A stretch of 5,110 nucleotides of DNA, taken from contig DCHV01000052.1 of NCBI GenBank assembly GCA_002314945.1, positions 1 to 5,110 on the forward strand, given 5' to 3'. Numbering within the stretch: position 1 is the first letter of the stretch; each line of letters opens with the position of its first letter. Origin of the DNA: Prevotellaceae bacterium UBA1743. GTDB lineage: Bacteria > Bacteroidota > Bacteroidia > Bacteroidales > Bacteroidaceae. Position numbers and translations under genes: made by a program. Below are positions 1 to 5,110 of the stretch, piece after piece. The notes under the pieces are model-generated. The model had not been told where the DNA came from, searched no databases, and saw nothing but the letters and a program-made list of their open reading frames with translations.

Positions 1-890
1 TACGCTTACATCCAATGGTTGTTTGTGGAGTACTAATAGGTTTGATTGCCTATATAGTTCAGGGATGTACACGTTGGGATGGAAGTCAAACCTCTATATC
101 TCTAATTTTTACAGGAACATTACTTGCGTTATTCCTACTCCCCACCCCCACGCCTTTAGAAGTGAGAGGCAATACCGAGGCATTCCCACTCAATGGACCT
201 CATTGGTCTCTGTTCTTCGAATATATAGGTAGTATAGTTTATGCCCTCGTTCTTCATCGTATGTCCACTCGGTGGCTCAAGGTATGGGTAGGTGGAGCAG
301 CTGTCCTATTAACTGTAAACGGTTTTCTAAGTCCGCAAGGAGACATAGCCTATGGTTGGTCATCCCAGCCTTATAATCTATGGGGTGGTTTACTTCGAGT
401 CACATTTGCCTATCCCATGGGACTTCTCATGGCGCGCCTGTTTGCTGAGAGAAAACCAAAACCACTGAAAGGTCCTATATTCTTTTTGTGTTCAGCATTT
501 ATCGTAGGACTGCTTTCCATACCCAGCGTCTCGCATCTGCCTATTGAAGGTATAACTTATCGTATCGTCCGTTTATTCTACCAGATTCTATGTGTTGGCA
601 TATTCTTCCCACTCATCATCTGGGTAGGTGCACGAGGAAGTGTCAGAACTGGTATTAGCAATCGCATAGTAAGCATATTGGGGCGTCTATCCTACCCTCT
701 ATATGCCACACACTATCCTTTCATATACCTATATATATATTGGATTGGTGCAGACATACACCCCTTTGGTGAAAATGCATGGATTACCCCAGTATGTGTA
801 TTTATCATGGCAATTATCACAGGATTGATATGTATGCGCTTCTACGATGAGCCTATTCGTGCATGGTTAAGAAAACGATACTTGAAATAG
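1..890 (+). CDS. Acyltransferase 3 family membrane protein, 5' end outside the window
   Basis: This is probably an O-acyltransferase that moves an acyl group (often acetyl) onto a cell-surface glycan or other envelope molecule. The frame is open from base 3 to the TAG at 888-890. The first ATG, at 15, is not convincing as a start: the codons before it read R-L-H-P, which looks like the end of the family's N-terminal region, and about 295 residues is short for a family usually of 330-390. I infer that the first 50-90 residues, including the usual catalytic His/Arg region, lie upstream. Numbering from the ATG at 15, the family-typical N-G-P-x-W-S-L-x-x-E stretch is at 60-69, L-G-R-L-S-Y-P-L-Y at 222-230, and Y-D-E-P-I-R near the end at 277-282. 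About eight hydrophobic segments alternate with short loops, ending in a basic tail. The acceptor cannot be told from the sequence. It converges on the tRNA-His unit. Confidence 0.87.
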   Translation, partial: RLHPMVVCGVLIGLIAYIVQGCTRWDGSQTSISLIFTGTLLALFLLPTPTPLEVRGNTEAFPLNGPHWSLFFEYIGSIVYALVLHRMSTRWLKVWVGGAAVLLTVNGFLSPQGDIAYGWSSQPYNLWGGLLRVTFAYPMGLLMARLFAERKPKPLKGPIFFLCSAFIVGLLSIPSVSHLPIEGITYRIVRLFYQILCVGIFFPLIIWVGARGSVRTGISNRIVSILGRLSYPLYATHYPFIYLYIYWIGADIHPFGENAWITPVCVFIMAIITGLICMRFYDEPIRAWLRKRYLK

Positions 891-900
891 CATATCGTAT

Positions 901-946
901 AAAAAGGGTGAATCCCCAGCATGCAAATTTGCATCACCAGGGATTC
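901..946 (-). terminator. Rho-independent terminator of the tRNA-His unit
   Basis: On the minus strand, a 7-bp outer stem GAATCCC/GGGATTC (940-946 with 910-916) encloses the perfect 14-base palindrome ATGCAAATTTGCAT (921-934), which extends the hairpin after a small internal loop. It is followed by ACCC and five T residues (complement of 901-905). On the plus strand the hairpin is followed by purine-rich sequence and not by T, so it should not stop the converging acyltransferase transcript efficiently. It lies about 20 nt beyond the tRNA 3' end. Confidence 0.8.
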
Positions 947-966
947 GAGGGAGGGGAAATATCAAG

Positions 967-1041
967 GGTGACTAGTGGGACTCGAACCCACGACATTCAG
1001 AACCACAATCTGACGCTCTAACCAACTGAACTATAGTCACC
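967..1041 (-). tRNA. tRNA-His (anticodon GTG)
   Basis: This gene makes the histidine tRNA that reads CAC and CAU codons. The minus strand folds as a complete cloverleaf. The acceptor stem is GTGACTA/TAGTCAC (1034-1040 with 968-974), and the D arm has GTTC/GAGC around a 9-base loop. The anticodon stem is TCAGA/TCTGA around loop TTGTGGT, with anticodon GTG at 1004-1006. The T arm is GTGGG/CCCAC around TTCGAGT. An extra G at position -1 (base 1041) can face the discriminator C73 (base 967). This G-1:C73 pair is the known identity element for histidyl-tRNA synthetase and identifies the tRNA independently of the anticodon. The 3' CCA is not encoded (CTT follows), so it must be added by tRNA nucleotidyltransferase. 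The gene has its own promoter and terminator. Confidence 0.97.
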
Positions 1042-1081
1042 ATCTATAGTGCTTTAGGAATTACTTCCTCAATTGCGGTTG

Positions 1082-1112
1082 CAAAGGTACGACATTTTTT
1101 GAATACGACAAA
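1082..1112 (-). promoter_or_regulatory. Bacteroidetes-type promoter of tRNA-His
   Basis: On the minus strand a -33 element TTTG (1109-1112) is followed, after exactly 19 bases, by a -7 element TACCTTTG (1082-1089). This is a full match to the TTTG / TAnnTTTG consensus of the primary sigma factor of Bacteroidetes. Transcription should start near 1075-1078, giving a 5' leader of about 35 nt before the tRNA. An A/T-rich tract at 1123-1139, just upstream of the -33 element, could act like an UP element (inference). The promoter lies in the 104-bp gap between folD and the tRNA, so the tRNA need not depend on read-through from folD. Confidence 0.8.
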
Positions 1113-1145
1113 ATATCGACTCGTTTTTTTTCAAAAAATCTGCAT

Positions 1146-2024
1146 TCATTTATAGTATTCCTTTTTCCCAGCAGCTAATGTATTCAGCATGAGCATACAG
1201 ATTGTCATAGGACCGACTCCACCAGGGACAGGTGTGATATAGCTACATTTAGGAGCAACTTCGTCAAACTTCACATCACCGCACAATCTAAAACCATTTT
1301 TGCGTGTTGCATCAGGCACACGTGTTGTACCCACATCAATGACAGTAGTTCCCTCCTTTACCATATCAGCAGTTACAAATTCCGGACTTCCTATAGCGGC
1401 AATCAGAATATCAGCAGCCAGACATTCCTCTTTCAGCGTAGCACTACGACTATGACAAACTGTAACCGTACTATCACCATATTGTTTTTGCATCATGAGT
1501 TGTGCCATGGGCTTACCCACAATATTACTACGGCCCAAGATAACACATTTCTTACCACTGGTCGGTATATTGTAACGTTTCAGGAGGGTGAGGATACCCA
1601 GCGGAGTTGCACTAATGTAGCAAGGCAGCCCAATAGCCATACGACCTACATTGATAGGATGAAAACCATCCACATCCTTGCGATAATCAATAGCCTCGAT
1701 GACCTTTTGCTCGCTGATATGCTTAGGCAGAGGCAGTTGAACAATAAACCCATCCACATCTGCATCTTCGTTCAGTTTCTGAACTTCATGTAACAGCATC
1801 TCTTCTGTAATGTCATCTTCAAAACGTAGGAGTGTACTCTTGAAGCCACATGCCTCACAAGCCAAGACTTTATTCTTGACGTATGTTTCAGATCCGCCAT
1901 CATGGCCCACAAGTATAGCAGCCAAATGTGGCCTCTTACCTCCTGCAGCGAGGATTTCTTCCACTTCTTGTCGTATCTCAGCCTTGATGGTCGCAGCCGT
2001 AGCCTTTCCGTCTATAAGTTCCAT
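1146..2024 (-). CDS. folD: Bifunctional methylenetetrahydrofolate dehydrogenase / methenyltetrahydrofolate cyclohydrolase
   Basis: FolD is a cytosolic enzyme that oxidises 5,10-methylene-THF to 5,10-methenyl-THF with NADP+ and hydrolyses it to 10-formyl-THF. It supplies one-carbon units for purines and for initiator tRNA formylation. The protein has 292 residues, a normal length (E. coli about 288). The N-terminal catalytic domain shows the substrate-site Y48-V-K-N-K52 motif with the catalytic Lys52, Gln96 in V-Q-L-P-L-P, and Asp119 in D-V-D-G-F-H-P. The Rossmann domain has the nucleotide loop G-R-S-N-I-V-G-K-P (164-172). The signature P-V-P-G-G-V-G-P-M-T is at 265-274. The usual P-C-T-P before the Rossmann domain reads S-A-T-P (138-141), apparently common in Bacteroidales. 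The ATG lies 9 nt after the ffh stop, with an A-rich upstream region and no Shine-Dalgarno. It is the last gene of the operon; no convincing GC-rich terminator follows. Confidence 0.97.
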   Translation of the reverse strand: MELIDGKATAATIKAEIRQEVEEILAAGGKRPHLAAILVGHDGGSETYVKNKVLACEACGFKSTLLRFEDDITEEMLLHEVQKLNEDADVDGFIVQLPLPKHISEQKVIEAIDYRKDVDGFHPINVGRMAIGLPCYISATPLGILTLLKRYNIPTSGKKCVILGRSNIVGKPMAQLMMQKQYGDSTVTVCHSRSATLKEECLAADILIAAIGSPEFVTADMVKEGTTVIDVGTTRVPDATRKNGFRLCGDVKFDEVAPKCSYITPVPGGVGPMTICMLMLNTLAAGKKEYYK

Positions 2025-2033
2025 ATATTGTGT

Positions 2034-3380
2034 TTATTTATTCATTAAGTTCTGCTTTCCCCTCATAGCTTGAGCCAGTTGTGCCATCTTACTCTTGTCA
2101 CTCACCATCTTCATCATCTTACGTGTCTGGTCAAACTGTTTGATAAGCCTGTTCACCTCTTGTATGTTTGTACCCGAGCCTTTGGCAATACGCATTCTGC
2201 GACTTGTATTCAGGAGTTCAGGTTTAGTACGTTCCTGAGGGGTCATACTTAATATGATAGCCTCGATATTCTTGAATGCGTCATCATCTATATCTACATC
2301 CTTGATGGCTTTGCCGACACCTGGAATCATACTTGCCAAATCCTTAAGATTACCCATCTTCTTGATTTGCTGTATCTGACCATAAAAATCATTGAAATCA
2401 AACTGGTTTTTCTGAATCTTCTTTTGCAATCTACGAGCTTCAGCCTCGTCATACTGCTCTTGTGCGCGCTCTACGAGTGATACGATATCACCCATTCCGA
2501 GGATACGATCAGCCATTCGGCTTGGGTAGAATGGGTCAATAGCATCCATTTTCTCGCCCGTTCCTACAAACTTGATAGGTTTATCTACGACAGTACGAAT
2601 ACTTAGGGCAGCACCACCGCGTGTATCACCATCCAATTTAGTGAGTACAACGCCGGTATAATCAAGACGTTCATTGAATTCCTTTGCTGTATTTACAGCA
2701 TCCTGACCCGTCATAGCATCTACGACGAAGAGTATCTCATCCGGAGAAACAGCATCACGAATTTCCTGTATCTGCGTCATCAATTCCTCGTCTATAGCCT
2801 GTCGTCCGGCGGTATCTACAATCAGTACATCATGTGCTTTTGCCTTTGCTTCCTGGATAGCATGAAGTGCCACGGATACAGGATCTTTTGCACCTTCTTC
2901 TATATAGACAGGTACACCGACTTGTTCACCAAGGACTCTCAACTGCTCCATAGCTGCCGGGCGGAACGTATCACAAGCAGCAAGCAGAGGGTTCATGTGA
3001 CGTTTTTCCTTGAGCATCTTGGCCAGTTTACCGCTCATGGTCGTCTTACCAGCACCATTCAAACCTGCCATCAGGATTATTGCCGGATGTCCCTTCAGGT
3101 TCATGTCAGTAGTCTCGCCACCCATCAAAAGGGCCAATTCGTCATGTACGATTTTGACTAATAGTTGTTGAGGTTTTACAGCCGTCAGCACATTTTGCCC
3201 CAAGGCTTTCTGCTTCACATTGTCAGTAAAGGTCTTAGCTACCTTGTAGTTGACATCAGCATCGAGTAAGGCTCGGCGAACCTCCTTCAACGTTTCAGCT
3301 ACGTTTATCTCGGTGATTTTTCCTTCACCTTTCAGTATCTTGAACGACCTCTCAAGGCGTTCACTCAAATTATCAAACAT
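2034..3380 (-). CDS. ffh: Signal recognition particle protein Ffh (SRP54 GTPase)
   Basis: Ffh binds signal sequences of nascent membrane and secreted proteins and, with 4.5S RNA and the receptor FtsY, delivers ribosomes to the inner membrane. Its 448 residues match the family (E. coli 453). The N domain (about 1-90) carries A-L-L-D-A-D-V-N (37-44). The G domain follows with a P-loop at 106-114, D-T-F-R-P-A-A (137-143), D-T-A-G-R (189-193), T-K-L-D-G-D (247-252) and G-T-G-E-K (273-277). The methionine-rich M domain (about 325-448) has the finger-loop borders M-G (342-343) and M-I-P-G (351-354), and the RNA-binding S-R-R-M-R-I-A-K-G-S-G (393-403). Two oddities are seen. The P-loop reads G-L-N-G-A-G-K-T-T, with Asn108 where Ffh usually has Gln. 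DTAGR is followed by Gln194 instead of Leu. The start lies 9 nt after the upstream hydrolase stop, without a Shine-Dalgarno. No 4.5S RNA gene is visible here. Confidence 0.98.
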   Translation of the reverse strand: MFDNLSERLERSFKILKGEGKITEINVAETLKEVRRALLDADVNYKVAKTFTDNVKQKALGQNVLTAVKPQQLLVKIVHDELALLMGGETTDMNLKGHPAIILMAGLNGAGKTTMSGKLAKMLKEKRHMNPLLAACDTFRPAAMEQLRVLGEQVGVPVYIEEGAKDPVSVALHAIQEAKAKAHDVLIVDTAGRQAIDEELMTQIQEIRDAVSPDEILFVVDAMTGQDAVNTAKEFNERLDYTGVVLTKLDGDTRGGAALSIRTVVDKPIKFVGTGEKMDAIDPFYPSRMADRILGMGDIVSLVERAQEQYDEAEARRLQKKIQKNQFDFNDFYGQIQQIKKMGNLKDLASMIPGVGKAIKDVDIDDDAFKNIEAIILSMTPQERTKPELLNTSRRMRIAKGSGTNIQEVNRLIKQFDQTRKMMKMVSDKSKMAQLAQAMRGKQNLMNK

Positions 3381-3389
3381 ATCTTTGTC

Positions 3390-3992
3390 TTATTTCTTTT
3401 CTATTCCCAAGAGTTGCTCCACCAGAGGCATTACGGTACGACTCAGCACTTTATCATTCAGGTAGTGTTCTCCCTCGAAAAGGAGAAAGTGCCCCGTACC
3501 ATATTGTTTCTTGAAGTCCGCCTGACAGTTCACCAGTTTGTCCTCAGTACCAAAGATTCCCCATACGAGTTCCTTTTCATTTGCAGAGATATTCTTGAAT
3601 GAAGTTTTCTCTACCTGTTGGAACTCCTGTATCATCACCTTATCCACCTTGAAATCTTTCGCTCCATCCTGGCGTTTATTACGAAACTCACGTTTACCCA
3701 AACCACGAAACGTCAGCAGTCGTGCCATGTGAAAAGATGGATTGACCAGAATACGAGGAAAGCCGATCAATTGCTCTGCATACATAGCCCCCATACTTGT
3801 TGCTACAATCAAGTCAGGATGTTCTGCATCAACTATTTGTTGTAGCATCTTTTGTGCTTCCAATGGACTTGTAGGAACATCGGGACTTAGGACACTCACT
3901 CCATAGGGGTAGAGGTGATTTCTCATTTGCATAGCAGTACCGGTACTACCAGCCGAAGCAAAACCGTGTATGTAAAGAACCTTCTGTGTCAT
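3390..3992 (-). CDS. YqiA/UPF0227-like alpha/beta hydrolase (putative esterase)
   Basis: This is a small cytosolic alpha/beta-fold hydrolase resembling the YqiA/YcfP (UPF0227) esterase group; the natural substrate is unknown. Counting from the ATG at 3990-3992 (200 residues; E. coli YqiA about 193), strand 1 leads into H-G-F-A-S (9-13), the usual oxyanion region. The nucleophile elbow is T-S-M-G-A with Ser66. N-P-S is at 84-86, G-T-E-D with probable catalytic Asp151 at 148-151, and G-E-H-Y-L with probable catalytic His176 at 174-178. No signal peptide or membrane segment is seen. The frame stays open to an ATG at 4031, but that 13-residue extension crosses a promoter-like sequence and precedes the normal fold start, so I prefer 3992. 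It is the first gene of the operon with ffh and folD, 9 nt before ffh. There is no Shine-Dalgarno; CGCGAAA precedes the ATG. The family call is from motifs and length only. Confidence 0.83.
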   Translation of the reverse strand: MTQKVLYIHGFASAGSTGTAMQMRNHLYPYGVSVLSPDVPTSPLEAQKMLQQIVDAEHPDLIVATSMGAMYAEQLIGFPRILVNPSFHMARLLTFRGLGKREFRNKRQDGAKDFKVDKVMIQEFQQVEKTSFKNISANEKELVWGIFGTEDKLVNCQADFKKQYGTGHFLLFEGEHYLNDKVLSRTVMPLVEQLLGIEKK

Positions 3993-4001
3993 TTTCGCGT
4001 G

Positions 4002-4032
4002 CAAAATTAGTGTTTTTCTATCAATTTTCAAC
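4002..4032 (-). promoter_or_regulatory. Promoter of the hydrolase-ffh-folD operon
   Basis: On the minus strand, GTTG (4029-4032, three of four matches to the -33 TTTG) stands exactly 19 bases before TAATTTTG (4002-4009), a full match to the Bacteroidetes -7 consensus TAnnTTTG. The spacing is the same as in the tRNA-His promoter of this window. The expected transcription start, a few bases after the octamer at about 3995-3998, leaves only some 3-6 nt before the ATG at 3992. It would drive all three genes, because the gaps between them are too short for further promoters. Confidence 0.68.
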
Positions 4033-4129
4033 TATTTGCAACTATGAAATATCAGGGAGATTTCGATAAAACAGGTAAATAAGCATAAAAAAACGGAATT
4101 CTTGCTACTATCAAATCGTCCTTTTATCT

Positions 4130-4137
4130 TACCTTTG
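4130..4137 (+). promoter_or_regulatory. -7 element of the methyltransferase gene
   Basis: TACCTTTG is a full match to the Bacteroidetes -7 consensus TAnnTTTG and is identical to the octamer of the tRNA-His promoter. A start near 4142-4144 gives a leader of about 17-19 nt before the ATG at 4161. At the expected -33 position (about 4107-4110) the sequence is ACTA, so there is no recognisable TTTG. The nearest partial match, TTGC at 4102-4105, is too far away. The promoter is therefore weak or needs help from an activator (inference). Confidence 0.55.
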
Positions 4138-4160
4138 TAGGGAATTCCACGTCAATCAAT

Positions 4161-4934
4161 ATGGCATTATCCAACATAGAGAAGCACTACAACAAACATC
4201 CCGAGGACTTGCGTCTTCTGAGAAGACACGGCATAGTAGAGTTTGAAACTACGATGTACCACTTACATCGTTTCCTACTACCAGGACAATACTTACTGGA
4301 CATCGGTGCAGGTACTGGACGATATACATCAGCCCTGATGAAAGAAGGGTATAAGGTAAAAGCCATAGAACTTGTCCGGCGGAATATCGAAGTATTCCTG
4401 AAACGCGAACCAGAGGCCGATGTAGTACAAGGCGACGCCAGAAATCTCAGCATGATACCAGATGCCACGGCAGATGTCACATTATTGCTTGGTCCTCTCT
4501 ATCATCTGATAGGCGACACAGAGAAGTTAAAGGCGTTGAATGAGGCAAAGCGTGTAACGAAACCTGGGGGAATCATTTTGGTAGCATACTTGATGAACGA
4601 ATACAGCATACTATCCTACTGCTTCGACGAGGAACGAATTGGTGACTTGGTGACTCGAGGAGTTGTGGATAAAAACTATCATCTGCAAGTACAAGACGGA
4701 GAGCTCTATGATTATGTACGTCTGGAAGACATAAACCGATTGAACCAGAAAGCCGGATTAGAGCGTGTTACCATCTTTTCTCCAGACGGTGCAGCAGATT
4801 ATATGCGTACTCGACTAAACCAAATGAGCGAGGAGACCTTTGCTCATTTTATAAATTACCAAAAGACTATCTCAGAACGTCCAGAACTGATAGGAGCAGG
4901 AAGTCATACGGTGGATGTACTGAAGTGTCCCTAG
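4161..4934 (+). CDS. Class I SAM-dependent methyltransferase, substrate unknown
   Basis: This is a 257-residue soluble methyltransferase with the Rossmann-like class I fold. Motif I is the glycine-rich L-L-D-I-G-A-G-T-G-R (45-54), which binds S-adenosylmethionine. Strand 2 ends in the acidic A-I-E (68-70), expected to hold the ribose hydroxyls. G-D-A-R-N-L (91-96) should contact the adenine. D-V-T-L-L-L-G-P-L-Y-H-L (105-116) is the motif IV region, and K-P-G-G-I-I-L (134-140) is the post-motif turn. The C-terminal part (about 145-257) replaces the small-molecule cap and has no motif that I can tie to a substrate. No signal peptide or membrane span is seen. The start fits the fold and lies just after the -7 element; TCAATCAAT precedes it, with no Shine-Dalgarno. 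It is divergent from the hydrolase-ffh-folD operon, with 168 bp between the start codons, and has no partner gene in the window. Confidence 0.86.
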   Translation: MALSNIEKHYNKHPEDLRLLRRHGIVEFETTMYHLHRFLLPGQYLLDIGAGTGRYTSALMKEGYKVKAIELVRRNIEVFLKREPEADVVQGDARNLSMIPDATADVTLLLGPLYHLIGDTEKLKALNEAKRVTKPGGIILVAYLMNEYSILSYCFDEERIGDLVTRGVVDKNYHLQVQDGELYDYVRLEDINRLNQKAGLERVTIFSPDGAADYMRTRLNQMSEETFAHFINYQKTISERPELIGAGSHTVDVLKCP

Positions 4935-4995
4935 ATAGTTGGGATTCCGGTAAAAAATCACGACATAAGTCAGAAATAGCATCAAAAAAACCTAT

Positions 4996-5017
4996 CGAAG
5001 GGTTACCGAAGGGTAAA
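4996..5017. repeat. Two tandem copies of an 11-bp unit
   Basis: The octamer CGAAGGGT occurs at 4996-5003 and again at 5007-5014, giving an 11-bp period (CGAAGGGTTAC, then CGAAGGGTAAA). A third partial CGAAG is at 5026-5030. It lies about 60 bp after the methyltransferase stop, in the 176-bp tail of the window, where I find no supported gene. A weak imperfect hairpin (AACCT 4989-4993 with AGGGTT 4999-5004) is not followed by a T run, so I do not call it a terminator. Confidence 0.5.
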
Positions 5018-5110
5018 AGAGCCAACGAAGCATGAATAGTTTTTACATCAAAACATACTAAGTGCTATCTCAAAAACATCCTAAAATAAACGTCCGAGAG
5101 AATAGAAAAA

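Noticed and set aside
15..890. Complete acyltransferase gene starting at the ATG at 15
   Set aside because: The frame is open to the window edge, the preceding codons fit the family, and the protein would be too short and lack the N-terminal catalytic region.
1121..1140. T-tract/A-tract inverted repeat after folD as a terminator
   Set aside because: The stem would be A/T only with no GC-rich part, so it is unlikely to terminate; it fits better as an A/T tract upstream of the tRNA promoter.
1452..1793. Plus-strand open frame of 113 codons inside folD
   Set aside because: It is a shadow of folD in another frame; the translation shows no family features, and folD is certain.
1810..2073. Plus-strand open frame of 87 codons across the folD start and the ffh-folD junction
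   Set aside because: It is antisense to two certain genes, has no promoter octamer in front and no recognisable domain.
3993..4031. Thirteen-residue N-terminal extension of the hydrolase from the ATG at 4031
   Set aside because: It overlaps the -33 and -7 elements, adds nothing recognisable to the fold, and the family normally begins a few residues before the HGF motif, as the 3992 start does.
4187..4480. Minus-strand open frame of 97 codons inside the methyltransferase gene
   Set aside because: It is antisense to the SAM-binding motifs, and its translation has no recognisable features; a shadow frame.
4992..5033. Minus-strand mini-gene of 13 codons (ATG at 5033) in the final spacer
   Set aside because: It is too short, has no promoter octamer, and its sequence is just a reading of the 11-bp repeat.

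Overview
The window looks like an ordinary chromosomal segment from a member of the Bacteroidales, most likely a Prevotella-like genus. The protein sequences fit this group. So do the start codons, none of which has a Shine-Dalgarno sequence, and the promoters, which carry the Bacteroidetes-type -7 octamer TAnnTTTG (paired with a -33 TTTG) rather than an E. coli-type -35/-10. The genus assignment is inference; no search was possible.

Layout. Bases 1-890 (+) hold the 3' part of an integral-membrane acyltransferase-3 family gene that begins before the window. It converges on a minus-strand tRNA-His(GTG) gene at 967-1041. Between the two is an intrinsic terminator oriented for the tRNA. The tRNA has its own well-formed promoter at 1082-1112. 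Bases 1146-3992 hold a compact minus-strand operon, read in the order YqiA-like alpha/beta hydrolase, ffh (signal recognition particle GTPase), folD (one-carbon folate enzyme). The genes are separated by only 9 nt in each case. A Bacteroidetes-type promoter lies directly in front of the hydrolase start. It places the true start at 3992 rather than at the upstream ATG at 4031, and it predicts a very short leader. Divergently, 4161-4934 (+) encodes a class I SAM-dependent methyltransferase of unknown substrate. The last 176 bases hold no supported gene, only a short 11-bp-period repeat.

How the genes relate. ffh and folD are core housekeeping genes (membrane-protein targeting; methylene-/methenyl-/formyl-THF interconversion) and are presumably co-transcribed with the uncharacterised esterase. 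tRNA-His is an independent unit downstream. The acyltransferase and methyltransferase are separate units with no evident functional link to the operon.

I see no clear sign of a novel system: no mobile element, CRISPR array, defence locus or riboswitch. The most notable observations are two deviations in the GTPase motifs of Ffh (an FtsY-like Asn in the P-loop and a Gln after DTAGR), the predicted near-leaderless operon mRNA, and the position of the uncharacterised hydrolase as first gene of the ffh-folD operon.
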